A stretch of 40,128 nt of DNA from an uncultured Rhodospirillaceae bacterium. Lineage in GTDB: Bacteria > Pseudomonadota > Alphaproteobacteria > Rhodospirillales > Magnetospirillaceae. Below are positions 23,954 to 33,319 of the stretch, in pieces. The notes under the pieces are model-generated. The model saw only the letters and a program-made list of their open reading frames with translations. It was not told where the DNA came from and did not search any database. How positions within the stretch are numbered: position 1 is the first letter of the stretch; every line of letters begins with the position of its first letter. The position numbers were made by a program, and so were the translations under genes. The DNA is taken from contig CAIUSV010000089.1 of NCBI GenBank assembly GCA_903901915.1, forward strand, positions 1 through 40,128, read 5' to 3'.

Positions 23954-26526
23954 GTCCGTGGCTTTCCGATCAGGTGGAACAGCGCCGGCAGCGCCACGAA
24001 GGTGGCGGCCACCGACAGGGCCAGCGCGATGAACAGCAACTGTCCCATGGAGGCGGTGCCGAGATGGGGCGATATCGCCAGACTGCCGAACGCCGATCCG
24101 GTGGTCAGCGCGCTGAACAACACCGCCCGCGTGGTGGGCGATTGCAGATGGTCGGTGACGCCGTTGCGCCAGTTGACGACGAAATAGATGTTGAAGGCGA
24201 CGCCGATACCCAGCAGCAGCGGAAGAGCGATGACATTGGCGAAGTTGAGGGCGATACCGGCCAGGCGGGCGGCGACCACCGTCGCCATCGCCCCGATCAG
24301 CAGCGGCGCCAGCACCAGAGCCGAATCCAGCACCCGGCGCAGCATCAGTCCCAGCAGCAGGCCGATGGCGCCCAGCGCGCCCAGGCCGGCGAAGGCGAAG
24401 GCCTCGATCACCACCCGGCCCGACTGTTCCATGGAAATGGGGGCGCCGCTCACCTCGGGGGTGATGGTGGTGATCGCCTCGGCGAAGCGGACACGGGCGG
24501 CCTGATCCTGCATGCTGTCCTTGGGCAGCACCTGGACGCGGGCGCGGCCGTCGGCGGCGACCCAGTCGCGCACCAGCTGGGGCGGCAGCGCGGCCCGTGT
24601 CAGTGGTCCGACATCGAGCGACGTGCGCAGGCTGTTGACCAGGGTCCCCAGGCCCGAGGCCAGTGCGCGTTGCAGCTCCGTCGCGGCGGCGGGGCCGGCG
24701 GCGGCGACCTTGCGAAGATGGCCGGCCAACCGCTGCGACGGCTCGTGGCCGGGGGCGACGGCGGCCAGCTGCTCCGCCACCTTAGCGATGGCCGCGATCA
24801 GCTCGTCCGGCGAGGGCGGCGGCAGCACCGCCGGGGGCGACAGGGTCGGCCCCAGCACCGTGGCGACATCGGCGATGATCGCCAGCTTTTCATCCTGCTG
24901 TTCGGGCACGAAGGTTTCCACCGTCATGGTCCGGCGCACCAGGGCCAAGGCGTCGAAGCGGGCGGCCAGCGCCACCGCGTCCTCCACCGAGGGGGCGAGG
25001 GCTTCGACGGCGTAGACCCCCGAATCGGGGTCCTTGGCGAGGTCGAGGAAGGTGGAGACCGCCTCGGCCTTGGGATCTTGCAGATGCAGCGGATCGAAAT
25101 CCAGCGGCAGCACCGGCAGCAGCGCCGCCCCGGCCAGCGCCAGCATGGTGGCGACACCGACGACGGCCTTGGCGTTGCGTTGCAGCCAGGAATCGGCGGC
25201 GGCCAGCTTCAGGCCGACCGGTTCCTTCTCGGCGCGCGCGCCGATCAGCGCCAGCAGTGCCGGCAGGACGGTGAAGTCCACCACCAGGGCGATCAGCATG
25301 CCGCCGCCGGCGATCAGCCCCAATTGCGACACCCCGGTATAGGCGGTGGGCAGGAACGACAGGAAACCGACGGCGGTAGCCACCGCCGCCAGCGACAGCG
25401 GCGCCGCCATGGTGCCGGCGCAGGCCAGCATGGCGGCGGGGGCATCCTCGCCCGAGCGGAAACGTTCGTTGCGGTAGGCGGTGACGAACTGGATGGCGAA
25501 ATCCACCGCGATGCCGACGAACATCACCGCGAAGGCGACCGAGATGGGATTGAGGCTGCCGACGGTGGCGGCGGCGAAGGCGGCGGTGGCGGCCAGCCCG
25601 ACCACCAGGCTGGCCATGATCGCCAGCACCACCCGGGCCGAGCGCACGCCCCAGAACAGCAGTCCCAGCACCGCCGCCAACGACAGCGGCGCCGAAATCT
25701 CGACGCCGGCGGCCACGGTGGCGAAATTGGCGTCGGCCAGTGCCACCGAGCCGGTAAGGCGCACGCGATAGCCGTTTTCCGCCGTCAGGCCGATGGTGCG
25801 GGCGGTGTCGCGGATGAAGATGGCGGCGTCGGCGCCGGCCTCCAACTCGCTGTAGTCCAGCGCCACCTGTGCCAGCAGGAAGCGCCGGGGGCTGTCGCGA
25901 TTGGACCCGGCGGCCATCAGGCTCTGCCAGTCGGCGTAGTCCGGCTTGCGCCCGTCGGCGAGGGCGGCGGCGGCGGTGTCGATCTGGTTGAGCAACGGCT
26001 CGATGTCGGTGGGGCTGGCTTGGCCGTGGGCGACGCCTTGCAGGATCAGGTCCACCGAGGCCAGCAGGCCGCGCAACGACGGGTCGCGCGCCACCGCGCC
26101 CAGCAGCGGCTGCGACTGGATCAGCCGGTCGGACAGGTCGGTCAACTCGGCGGGTGACAGGAACAGCAGTCCGTTGCGGCGGAAGAAGGCTTCCTCGGTC
26201 GGGCGGTCGGCGTGCTTGATCGGGCCCTTGCCGGCGATCAACGCCGCTTTCAGCCGTTCGACGGCTTCTTCCGCCAGTTCCGGCGTCGGCCCGTCGAGTA
26301 CGATGGCCAGACGGTCGATGCTTTGGGGGAAGGCGTGGTCAATGGTGCGTTCGGCGCGGCGGAACGCCAAGTCGGACGAGATCAGCTTGGACTCGTCGGT
26401 ATCGATGGTCAGATGGGTGACGGCATAGGCACCCATCAGCACCGCCAGCCCCGCGGCGGCGATCACCACCACCAGCGCGTGCCGCCAGCACCAGCCCACG
26501 ATCGACACCGCCAGTCGCCGCAACAT
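23950..26526 (-). CDS. hpnN: Hopanoid transporter HpnN (RND/MMPL family)
   Basis: An 858-residue RND-superfamily inner-membrane exporter; HpnN carries hopanoids from the inner to the outer membrane. An N-terminal TM segment (ALVVVIAAAGLAVLMGAYAV) is followed by a periplasmic domain beginning with LTIDTDESKLISSDLAFR. A first bundle of TM helices (about 275-440) then appears, a second periplasmic loop, and a second TM bundle at the C-terminus (about 730-855). The internal duplication is typical of MMPL/RND proteins, and the length fits HpnN. The start ATG 26526 follows GGGACGGGC. It begins the hpnN-hpnK-hpnL unit and faces away from no other hopanoid gene; sixA lies 79 bp upstream on the same strand. 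Confidence 0.92.
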   Translation of the reverse strand: MLRRLAVSIVGWCWRHALVVVIAAAGLAVLMGAYAVTHLTIDTDESKLISSDLAFRRAERTIDHAFPQSIDRLAIVLDGPTPELAEEAVERLKAALIAGKGPIKHADRPTEEAFFRRNGLLFLSPAELTDLSDRLIQSQPLLGAVARDPSLRGLLASVDLILQGVAHGQASPTDIEPLLNQIDTAAAALADGRKPDYADWQSLMAAGSNRDSPRRFLLAQVALDYSELEAGADAAIFIRDTARTIGLTAENGYRVRLTGSVALADANFATVAAGVEISAPLSLAAVLGLLFWGVRSARVVLAIMASLVVGLAATAAFAAATVGSLNPISVAFAVMFVGIAVDFAIQFVTAYRNERFRSGEDAPAAMLACAGTMAAPLSLAAVATAVGFLSFLPTAYTGVSQLGLIAGGGMLIALVVDFTVLPALLALIGARAEKEPVGLKLAAADSWLQRNAKAVVGVATMLALAGAALLPVLPLDFDPLHLQDPKAEAVSTFLDLAKDPDSGVYAVEALAPSVEDAVALAARFDALALVRRTMTVETFVPEQQDEKLAIIADVATVLGPTLSPPAVLPPPSPDELIAAIAKVAEQLAAVAPGHEPSQRLAGHLRKVAAAGPAAATELQRALASGLGTLVNSLRTSLDVGPLTRAALPPQLVRDWVAADGRARVQVLPKDSMQDQAARVRFAEAITTITPEVSGAPISMEQSGRVVIEAFAFAGLGALGAIGLLLGLMLRRVLDSALVLAPLLIGAMATVVAARLAGIALNFANVIALPLLLGIGVAFNIYFVVNWRNGVTDHLQSPTTRAVLFSALTTGSAFGSLAISPHLGTASMGQLLFIALALSVAATFVALPALFHLIGKPRT

Positions 26527-26605
26527 GCCCGTCCCATCCGTTCACGAGAAACCGAGGCCGGACTTTGCCCGGATGCGGCCATAAGGGCAAGCGTCTGGTG
26601 GCCGG

Positions 26606-27130
26606 TCAGCCGCCGCCGTCGAGGTCCCGGGGGCGGACGAAACGTTCCAGCCGGCCGCATCCATCCTCCAATTCCGCCCAGCGGTCGATGTCGAGGTCGA
26701 TTTCGGCCAGGGCGCAGGTGGGGAACTTCTCGGCCAGCCGGTCAAGCGCCCCGGCATCGCCGTGGTGCCCGACCAGCGTCTTCGCCAGCCGTTCGATGCC
26801 GGGGTTGTGTCCGATCAGCATCACCGAGCCGACATGGTCGTCCACCTTGCGCAGGCGGTCGAGCATCTCGCCGCGGGTGGCCAGGTAAAGGACGTTCTCG
26901 ATGGCCGCCGAGGTGCCTTCCATGGCGGTCTCGACGATGTCCCAGGTGGCCCGGGTGCGGGTGCTGGTGGAGATCAGCGCCAGCGCCGGCCGAATGCCGG
27001 CCCCGGCCATGAATTGGGCCATCCGCCTTGCCGCGCGCCGGCCGCGCTCGTCCAGCGGGCGCTCTGCATCGTCGAGGTCGGGATTGTCCCGACTGGCCTT
27101 GGCGTGGCGGAGCAGAAAGAGTTTTCTCAT
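26606..27130 (-). CDS. sixA: SixA-type histidine phosphatase
   Basis: A 174-residue histidine-phosphatase-superfamily protein. The catalytic RHG-like motif is RHA at residues 8-10 (KLFLLRHAKAS), and the second catalytic His is in VMLIGHNPGIERL. ERPLDERGRRAA and STRTRATWDIVE are typical of SixA proteins, which dephosphorylate phosphohistidine in signalling proteins. Start ATG 27130 is fixed by the motif; the frame upstream is not family-like. It is divergent from ppk across an 89-bp region. A link to polyphosphate metabolism is suggested only by location. Confidence 0.88.
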   Translation of the reverse strand: MRKLFLLRHAKASRDNPDLDDAERPLDERGRRAARRMAQFMAGAGIRPALALISTSTRTRATWDIVETAMEGTSAAIENVLYLATRGEMLDRLRKVDDHVGSVMLIGHNPGIERLAKTLVGHHGDAGALDRLAEKFPTCALAEIDLDIDRWAELEDGCGRLERFVRPRDLDGGG

Positions 27131-27149
27131 TACCGTAACCCGCGAGGAC

Positions 27150-27178
27150 CTGACAGGAAGCCCCCAAGCATATATAAA
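27150..27178 (+). promoter_or_regulatory. Candidate sigma-70 promoter for ppk
   Basis: CTGACA (27150-27155) and TATAAA (27173-27178) are separated by 17 bp, each matching consensus at five of six positions. Transcription would start near 27185, leaving a leader of about 35 nt before the GTG start of ppk at 27220. The site is in the sixA-ppk divergent region. Confidence 0.65.
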
Positions 27179-27219
27179 AGACGGCCGGGACGCCATGCCC
27201 GGAGCATCGGAGACACGTC

Positions 27220-29364
27220 GTGAATCAATTGAAGGCTGTCGAGGTTTCCGCCATCGACATCGAGTCGAAGGAACGCTTCATCAACCGCGAACTGTCCTGG
27301 CTGGCGTTCAATGGCCGCGTGATCGACGAAGCCTTCAATCACCATCATCCTCTGTTGGAACGACTGCGCTTCCTGTCGATATCGGCGGCGAACCTGGATG
27401 AGTTCTACATGGTTCGCGTCGCCGGTCTGAAGGGGCAGGTCGATGCCGGGGTGATGACCACCAGCCAGGACGGTCTGACCCCGGCCCAGCAACTAAGCGC
27501 CATCAACCGCGAGGCGGCGGACCTGCTGGGCGAGCAGAAGCGGTGCTGGCGCGAACTGAAGGAAGAGATCCGCGCCGCCGGCATCGCCGTCATCGACCGC
27601 GCCGAATTGTCCAAGGCCGACATGAAATGGCTGGAAAGCCGCTTTATGGAACACGTCTTTCCGGTGTTGACGCCGCTGGCCATCGATCCGGCGCATCCTT
27701 TCCCGTTCCTGCCCAACGGCGGTTTCGCCCTGGTGCTGCACCTGTTCCGGCTCGACGATGGCGAGGTGCTGCGCGCCCTGTTGCCCCTGCCCAGCCAGGT
27801 CGAGCGCTTCACCCGGCTGCCGGGGTCGGCGATCCGTTTCCTGCCGCTGGAAGAATTCGTCCTGCTCTTCCTCGACCAGATCTTTCCGGGGTTCCGCATG
27901 GAAGCCCAGGGGCTGTTCCGGGTTATCCGCGATTCCGAGATGGATATCGACGAAGAGGCCGAGGATCTGGTCCGGGTGTTCGAGACCGCGCTGAAGCGCC
28001 GACGCCGGGGCAACGTCATCCGCCTGACCTTCAACGACGGCATTCCCGAGGATCTGCGGACCCTGGTGATCGCCGAAATGCATGTGGACGAAGGCGATGT
28101 CTTCCAGATCGACGGTCTGCTCGGGCTGGTCGATACCAAGAAGCTGATCGTCGATGAACGCCCCGACCTGTTGTTTCCGCCCTACAACGCCCGCTTCCCC
28201 GAACGGGTCCGCGACTTCGGCGGCGACTGCTTCGCCGCCATCCGCAAGAAGGACATCGTCGTCCACCATCCGTTCGAGAGCTTCGACGTGGTGGTACAGT
28301 TCATCCGCCAAGCGGCGCGCGATCCCCAGGTGGTGGCGATCAAGCAGACGCTGTATCGCACCAGCGCCGACAGCCCCATCGTCAAGGCGCTGGTCGAGGC
28401 CGCCGAGGCCGGCAAGTCGGTGACCGCCATGGTCGAACTCAAGGCCCGCTTCGACGAGGAGGCCAATATCCGCTGGGCCCGCGACCTGGAACATGCCGGC
28501 GCCCAGGTGGTGTTCGGCTTCCTGGAATTGAAGACCCACGCCAAGATTTCATTGGTGGTGCGGCGCGAGAGCGGCACCTTGGTGTCCTACGTTCATTTCG
28601 GCACCGGCAACTATCATCCCATCACCGCCAAGATCTATACCGACCTGTCGTTCTTCACCTGTGATCCGGTGCTGTGCCGCGACGCCGCCAAGACCTTCAA
28701 CTACATGACCGGCTATGCCACCCCCGAGAAAATGGAAAGCCTGGTCATCGCGCCGATTCACCTGCGCAAGAAAATCCTGTCGCTGATCGACGACGAGATC
28801 GACAACGTCAAGGCCGGGCGGCCCGGCGCCATCTGGGCCAAGATGAATTCGCTGGTCGATCCGCAGCTGATCGACGCGCTCTATCGCGCTTCGGTGGCGG
28901 GGGTGAAGATCGATCTGGTCATCCGCGGCATCTGCTGCCTGCGGCCGGGCGTGCCCGGCCTGTCGGACAACATCCGGGTGAAAAGCATCGTCGGGCGTTT
29001 CCTCGAACATTCGCGCATCATCTGTTTCGGCAACGGCCATCGCCTGCCGTCGCGCCATGCTCGGATCTATATCTCCTCCGCCGACTGGATGGCGCGCAAC
29101 ATGGACTGGCGGGTGGAATCCTTCGTCCCCATCGAGAATTCGACGGTGCACCGTCAGATTCTCGACCAGATCATGGTCGCCAACTTCAAGGATCACGCCC
29201 AGTCGTGGCTGTTGCGGCCGGACGGCGCCTATCAACGCCTGGAGGCCGAGGAGGGGGCGTTCAGCGCCCACACCTACTTCATGACCAACCCGTCACTTTC
29301 CGGTCGCGGCAGTGCCCTGGAGCGGGGCCGCAAGCCGAAGCTCCAGATCGAACCCCCGACATAG
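27220..29364 (+). CDS. ppk: Polyphosphate kinase 1
   Basis: Reversibly makes inorganic polyphosphate from ATP. The 714-residue protein has the normal PPK1 order: an N-terminal domain ([34 protein letters not shown]), a middle domain, and two phospholipase D-like catalytic domains. The autophosphorylated His is His440 in [10 protein letters not shown], with the partner His459 in [11 protein letters not shown], spaced 19 apart as in E. coli (435/454). [15 protein letters not shown] is also conserved. The GTG at 27220 was chosen because GGAG at 27209-27212 lies 7 nt upstream and the family N-terminus follows soon. ppx starts 10 bp after its stop, forming a ppk-ppx operon. Confidence 0.96.
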   Translation: MNQLKAVEVSAIDIESKERFINRELSWLAFNGRVIDEAFNHHHPLLERLRFLSISAANLDEFYMVRVAGLKGQVDAGVMTTSQDGLTPAQQLSAINREAADLLGEQKRCWRELKEEIRAAGIAVIDRAELSKADMKWLESRFMEHVFPVLTPLAIDPAHPFPFLPNGGFALVLHLFRLDDGEVLRALLPLPSQVERFTRLPGSAIRFLPLEEFVLLFLDQIFPGFRMEAQGLFRVIRDSEMDIDEEAEDLVRVFETALKRRRRGNVIRLTFNDGIPEDLRTLVIAEMHVDEGDVFQIDGLLGLVDTKKLIVDERPDLLFPPYNARFPERVRDFGGDCFAAIRKKDIVVHHPFESFDVVVQFIRQAARDPQVVAIKQTLYRTSADSPIVKALVEAAEAGKSVTAMVELKARFDEEANIRWARDLEHAGAQVVFGFLELKTHAKISLVVRRESGTLVSYVHFGTGNYHPITAKIYTDLSFFTCDPVLCRDAAKTFNYMTGYATPEKMESLVIAPIHLRKKILSLIDDEIDNVKAGRPGAIWAKMNSLVDPQLIDALYRASVAGVKIDLVIRGICCLRPGVPGLSDNIRVKSIVGRFLEHSRIICFGNGHRLPSRHARIYISSADWMARNMDWRVESFVPIENSTVHRQILDQIMVANFKDHAQSWLLRPDGAYQRLEAEEGAFSAHTYFMTNPSLSGRGSALERGRKPKLQIEPPT

Positions 29365-29374
29365 AAGATCCGCC

Positions 29375-30859
29375 ATGAAAATCCAGCTCCGTCAGGAGCC
29401 CATCGGTATCGTCGATATCGGGTCGAATTCCATTCGGCTGTGCGTCTATGACGTCGCCCATCGGGTGCCGGTGCCGCTGTTCAACGAGAAGGCGGTGTGC
29501 GGGCTGGGCCAAGGGCTGGGAGCCAGCGGCCGGCTCAATCCCGAGGGTGTCGAGGCGGCGTTGGCGGTGGTCGGCCGCTTCGTCGCCCTGTGCGGGGCGA
29601 TGGGGGTGGGGCGGCTCGACGTGCTGGCCACCGCGGCGGTGCGCGACGCCGCCGACGGCGACACCTTCGTCCGCGAGGTGGAGCGGCGTTACGGCACCGC
29701 CATCAAGGTGCTGTCCGGCGGGCAGGAGGCCAAGATGGCGGCCATGGGGGTGCTGTGCGGCACTCCCGACGCCGACGGCATCGTCGCCGACCTGGGCGGT
29801 GGATCGCTGGAACTGGTGACCGTCCAGGATCGCGATTTCGGCCAGCATGTCACCATGCCGCTGGGGCTGTTGCGGCTGGCCGAGGCCTCGGGTGACGACC
29901 GGGAGCGGGCCGGCGCCATCGTCACCCGTCATCTCAGGAAAATTCCCTGGTTGGCCGAGGGGGCGGGGCGCAACCTCTACGCCGTCGGCGGCGCCTGGCG
30001 CTCCATCGCCCGGATCTGTATTTCCCAGACCCAGCACCCGCTGACGGTGTTGGACAACTTCTCGCTGGATGCGCGCGAGGCGTTGCGCATCCTCGATCTG
30101 GTGTCGAGTCAAAGCCGCAAGTCGCTGGAAAAGATCCCCGGCATATCGCGCAAGCGGCAGGGCGGCCTGCCGCTGGCCGCCCTGGTGCTGGAAAAGGTGG
30201 TGCGCGCCGTCGTGCCGTCGCGGCTGGTGTTTTCCATCTACGGCATGCGCGAGGGCCAGTTCTTCAAGCGTCTGCCCGACCGGCTGAAGGCCGAGGACCC
30301 GCTGCTGGCGGTGTGCCGGCATCTGGCGGCGCTGCATTCGCGCTTCCCCGAGCACGGCGACGAATTGCTGGCCTGGATGGCGCCGCTGTTTCCCGGCGAA
30401 TCGACGCGCGAGGCCCAGTTGCGTCACGCCGCCTGTCTGGTGTCCGACATCTTCTGGAACGAGCATCCCGATTACCGCGCCGAGCAGGCGTTCCTGCGCA
30501 TCCTGCGACTGCCGTTCATGGGGGTGGGGCATCGCCATCGCGCCGCCATCGCCTTTGCCGTCTACGGCCGCTATCAGGGCGACGACGATTCGCCGGTGGT
30601 GGCCGGGGCCATCCAGCTGGTGACGGAAGAGGCGTTGCGCCGCGCCCGTATCGTCGGTCTGGCGTTGCGGCTGGCCCACACCCTGTCCGGCGGTGCTCCC
30701 AACCTGTTGCGTCAGACCCGGCTGGTGGTCGAGGACGGCTATCTGGTGTTGGAGGTGCCGGCCGACAATCCCGCCTTCGCCATCGAGACCGACCGCAGCT
30801 TCGATCGCCTCGCCCGCGCCCTGGGCTGCGAGGCGCTGGTGTTCCGGCGGATGAAGTGA
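29375..30859 (+). CDS. ppx: Exopolyphosphatase (Ppx/GppA family)
   Basis: A 494-residue Ppx/GppA phosphatase, which removes phosphate from polyphosphate ends and/or hydrolyses pppGpp. The actin-like ATPase-fold motifs are visible: VDIGSNSIRLCVYD near residues 14-27 and ADLGGGSLELV (about 138-148). The C-terminal half (after about 310) is the helical HD-like domain found in long-form members. The start ATG 29375 is 10 bp after the ppk stop and begins with the family N-terminus; an upstream extension overlaps ppk and is rejected. Its TGA overlaps the GTG start of the next gene as GTGA. Confidence 0.93.
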   Translation: MKIQLRQEPIGIVDIGSNSIRLCVYDVAHRVPVPLFNEKAVCGLGQGLGASGRLNPEGVEAALAVVGRFVALCGAMGVGRLDVLATAAVRDAADGDTFVREVERRYGTAIKVLSGGQEAKMAAMGVLCGTPDADGIVADLGGGSLELVTVQDRDFGQHVTMPLGLLRLAEASGDDRERAGAIVTRHLRKIPWLAEGAGRNLYAVGGAWRSIARICISQTQHPLTVLDNFSLDAREALRILDLVSSQSRKSLEKIPGISRKRQGGLPLAALVLEKVVRAVVPSRLVFSIYGMREGQFFKRLPDRLKAEDPLLAVCRHLAALHSRFPEHGDELLAWMAPLFPGESTREAQLRHAACLVSDIFWNEHPDYRAEQAFLRILRLPFMGVGHRHRAAIAFAVYGRYQGDDDSPVVAGAIQLVTEEALRRARIVGLALRLAHTLSGGAPNLLRQTRLVVEDGYLVLEVPADNPAFAIETDRSFDRLARALGCEALVFRRMK

Positions 30860-31314
30860 CCAGGATTTTCATCGATGGCGACGCCTGTCCGGTCAAGGAC
30901 GAGGTCTTCAAGGTGTCGGGGCGCTATGGGCTGCCGGTGACGGTGGTGGGGAATTCCTGGCTGCGGCTGCCCGCCGACCCGCTGCTGAGCATGGTGGTGG
31001 TGGCCGAGGGCGCCGATGCCGCCGACGATCGCATCGTCGAACTGATCGAGGCCGGCGACATCTGCGTCACCAACGATATTCCGCTGGGGGGACGCTGCCT
31101 GGCCAAGGGGGCGTTGGCGCTGCGGCCCAATGGCAAGGAGTTCACCGAGTCCACCATCGGCGATGCCCTGGCGACCCGCGAACTGATGAATGCACTGCGC
31201 GAGACCGGAATCGTCACCGGCGGACCGGCGCCGTTTGCCCGGCAAGACCGCTCGCGTTTCCTGTCGGCGCTGGACACCATGGTCCATCGGGCGCGGCGGC
31301 TGCGGCCGGACTGA
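30856..31314 (+). CDS. yaiI: YaiI/YqxD family protein (UPF0178)
   Basis: A 152-residue member of UPF0178, a NYN/PIN-like family of unknown activity. Family signatures seen are IFIDGDACPVKDEVF at the N-terminus, GADAADDRIVELI, GDICVTNDIPLGGRCL and GPAPFARQDRSRFLSALD. The acidic residues in these motifs suggest a metal-dependent nuclease-like site, but function is not established. GTG 30856 overlaps the ppx stop, so it is translated with ppk-ppx. Functional connection to polyphosphate is not established. Confidence 0.92.
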   Translation: MTRIFIDGDACPVKDEVFKVSGRYGLPVTVVGNSWLRLPADPLLSMVVVAEGADAADDRIVELIEAGDICVTNDIPLGGRCLAKGALALRPNGKEFTESTIGDALATRELMNALRETGIVTGGPAPFARQDRSRFLSALDTMVHRARRLRPD

Positions 31315-31404
31315 CCCGGCAATTATTGCCCGAACCGGCGGCCGGGCGGCCCCCTCTTCGCGGGCTTATCGGAATAAATATAATACAAATCAATACGTTG
31401 CCTG

Positions 31405-31426
31405 TGTCGGCATGATCATTGCTTTG
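31405..31426 (+). promoter_or_regulatory. Candidate sigma-54 promoter upstream of the fliD-like gene
   Basis: The region reads CGGCATG, four bases, TTGCT, with the GG at 31409-31410 and GC at 31421-31422 exactly 10 bp apart, as required at -24/-12. The predicted start is near 31433, about 45 nt before the ATG at 31478. An isolated TATAAT occurs at 31379-31384 in an AT-rich patch, but no -35 partner is seen. Sigma-54 control is common for flagellar genes. The remainder of the 163-bp intergenic stretch holds only the short palindrome GGCAAT-T-ATTGCC (31318-31330). Confidence 0.5.
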
Positions 31427-31477
31427 GGCTGGAGTCAAGAGTTGATCGGCTGACTGCCGAAAACCGGAGATTCCGCC

Positions 31478-32890
31478 ATGACCGCTTCCACCGGCCTGTC
31501 CGCCCTGCCATCCGCGCTTGCCGCCCTGTTGACCAAATATGGCGGCGCCCCGGCATCCGGCGCCAACGACTCCGCCGCCGGCTCGGCCGCTGCCGGAAGG
31601 ACGGCCACGGTGGCGGGTGGGGCGCTTGGCGCCGATCCCGCCTTCACCCTGGCGCTTGGCCAGCATGACGCCGGCAACGCCTTGATCGGCTACAATCACC
31701 TGGCCCAGACCGGCCGCCAGTTCGAGAGCGAGATGGCGGCGCTGGAGACCCCGGCCCATGCCGTCGGCGGGGGCAATGGTTCGGTTTCGGTCGAGGTCCA
31801 GCAACTGGCCCAGGCCCAGGCGCTGACCAGCGGCCCGTTCGGTGATGCCGATCAGGTCTCGCTGGGGACCGGCACCCTGTCCATCGAGACCGGCACGGTT
31901 GATGCCGCCACCGGTGCCTTTACCGCCGCCGCCTCGCCGGTCAATATTCCCATCGCCAACGGTTCACTCAACGACATCGTCGCCGCCATCAATTCCGCCA
32001 ACGCCGGGGTTAGCGCCTCGGTGGTGGAGGAGGGGGGCGGCTATGCCCTTCATCTGGTCGGCAGCGAAACCGGCGCCGCCCAGGCGTTCCGCATCCAGGG
32101 GCTGGCGGAACTGGCCTATGATCCCGCCCATGCCGAAGCCTCGCCGCTGGCCACCGTGGCCACGGCCCAGGATGCGCTGTACGCGGTCGATGGCGGGCAG
32201 TTCCGCTATCCGTCCAATAGCGACGTGCCGGTGGCGATCGGCGCCCGGGCGAACTTCGCCGCCGTCGGGACCGTCACCGTGGCGCGTTCGGCGCTGCCCG
32301 ACGAGGTGCGCAAGCTGGTCGATACCTTCAACGGCATGCAAAAGACCATTATCGGTTTGACGGGTAAGAGCGGCGAGCTGGAAAAGGACGCCAACCTCGC
32401 CGCCGGGCTGTTCAAGAACCTGGGGGACGCCGCCACCGCGAGTTTCGCCGGTGCCGGCAAGTTCTCGCAACTGGCCGATGTCGGCGTGTCGGTTCAGTCG
32501 AACGGAACATTGGCGATCAATCAGGTCACCCTTGATTCCGCCGTCCTGGGCGATTCCTCCGGGCTGCAGTCACTGATCAATCAGGTGTCGGCCGCCATGG
32601 CCGAGGCGGTGGCGCCCTATACCAAGTCGGGCGGCAGCCTCGCGTCCCAGGTGTCGCTGCTGAGCGCGCTGATGGTGCGGGGCGGCAATTCCCTGGTGGA
32701 TTATCTCGACGGTTCCGCTTCGTCTTCATCGCAGACCGGCCAAGGAGGCGGTGGCGGTCTGGCCTCCTATCTCGGCGGCGGCCGATCTTCTGGCGCCAGC
32801 GGCGCGCAGAACGATCTGGTGTCGTATCTGGATGGCACCAACACCGGGACCTCGGGCCTCGCCTCGCTGCTGTCGAGCAATACCGGCTGA
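31478..32890 (+). CDS. FliD-like flagellar hook-associated protein
   Basis: The 470-residue protein resembles the flagellar filament cap FliD in its middle and later parts. It shows VSVEVQQLAQAQAL, GTGTLSIETG, the flagellin-IN-like SLNDIVAAINSANAGVSASVVEEGGGYALHL, and a FliD_C-like region with RKLVDTFNGMQKTI and LADVGVSVQSNGTLAI. The N-terminus is Ala/Gly-rich rather than the usual coiled coil. The C-terminal 70 residues are unusual: Gly/Ser-rich spacers with three YLxG elements (VDYLDG, ASYLGG, VSYLDG). No signal peptide is present, as expected for a type III flagellar export substrate. GGAG at 31466-31469 precedes ATG 31478 by 8 nt. No other flagellar gene is nearby, so it may be an accessory or specialised cap. 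Confidence 0.65.
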   Translation: MTASTGLSALPSALAALLTKYGGAPASGANDSAAGSAAAGRTATVAGGALGADPAFTLALGQHDAGNALIGYNHLAQTGRQFESEMAALETPAHAVGGGNGSVSVEVQQLAQAQALTSGPFGDADQVSLGTGTLSIETGTVDAATGAFTAAASPVNIPIANGSLNDIVAAINSANAGVSASVVEEGGGYALHLVGSETGAAQAFRIQGLAELAYDPAHAEASPLATVATAQDALYAVDGGQFRYPSNSDVPVAIGARANFAAVGTVTVARSALPDEVRKLVDTFNGMQKTIIGLTGKSGELEKDANLAAGLFKNLGDAATASFAGAGKFSQLADVGVSVQSNGTLAINQVTLDSAVLGDSSGLQSLINQVSAAMAEAVAPYTKSGGSLASQVSLLSALMVRGGNSLVDYLDGSASSSSQTGQGGGGGLASYLGGGRSSGASGAQNDLVSYLDGTNTGTSGLASLLSSNTG

Positions 32891-32961
32891 TCAGCGGCAC
32901 CCTCGTGCGGCGGGCGGGGCGCTCCGCGTTCCCGCGGCTTCACGATTTGCCGAACAACGCC

Positions 32962-32990
32962 AAAAGGCGCCACGACAATGTCGTGACGCC
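32962..32990 (-). terminator. Rho-independent terminator of rpsU
   Basis: Reading the minus strand, a GC-rich hairpin (32990-32966) with GGCG and CACGAC arms, a one-base mismatch on each side and a small ATT-type loop is followed directly by TTTT (32965-32962). The core CACGACA-A-TGTCGTG (32971-32985) is perfectly symmetric. It lies about 55 bp beyond the rpsU stop codon. A second hairpin (CGGCCGGA/TCCGGCCG around 33020-33038) sits between it and the gene, without a T-tract. Confidence 0.8.
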
Positions 32991-33045
32991 ACACTCTCGC
33001 GGCTGACGCAGGCTGATCCGGCCGGAGCGATCCGGCCGAAAAATC

Positions 33046-33249
33046 CTAGAAGCCCTCGCGCTCCAGGCGCTTGCGCTCCAGCTTACGGGCGCGCCGAACC
33101 GCCTCGGCCTTTTCACGGGCGCGGCGTTCCGAAGGCTTCTCGTAATTGCGGCGAAGCTTCATCTCGCGGAAAACCCCTTCGCGCTGCATCTTCTTTTTGA
33201 GCGCCTTCAGGGCCTGATCGACATTGTTGTCACGAACGAGAACTTGCAC
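33046..33249 (-). CDS. rpsU: Ribosomal protein bS21
   Basis: A 67-residue, very basic small-subunit protein involved in translation initiation. The sequence begins [20 protein letters not shown] and has the conserved [13 protein letters not shown] and [13 protein letters not shown] segments of alphaproteobacterial bS21. It starts with GTG at 33249. A promoter is proposed at 33320-33348 and a terminator at 32962-32990, so it appears to be monocistronic. It is divergent from def. Confidence 0.96.
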   Translation of the reverse strand: MQVLVRDNNVDQALKALKKKMQREGVFREMKLRRNYEKPSERRAREKAEAVRRARKLERKRLEREGF

Positions 33250-33319
33250 GTTTCGCCACCGCTCCTCTAGGCTGGAAAAGTACCCCTTCGCACGGCATCT
33301 CTACCGTCCGGGAGGAGGG

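Noticed and set aside
23974-26157. A 727-codon plus-strand frame opposite hpnN
   Set aside because: Low-complexity Gly/Gln/Arg-rich shadow; hpnN on the other strand has the full RND layout.
31441-31461. A sigma-28-type promoter (TCAA...GCCGAAAA) before the fliD-like gene
   Set aside because: The spacer is 17 bp instead of about 15 and the -35 match is weak; the sigma-54-like element fits better.
33016-33042. GC-rich hairpin after rpsU as its terminator
   Set aside because: It lacks a T-tract; the hairpin at 32966-32990 followed by TTTT is a much better terminator.
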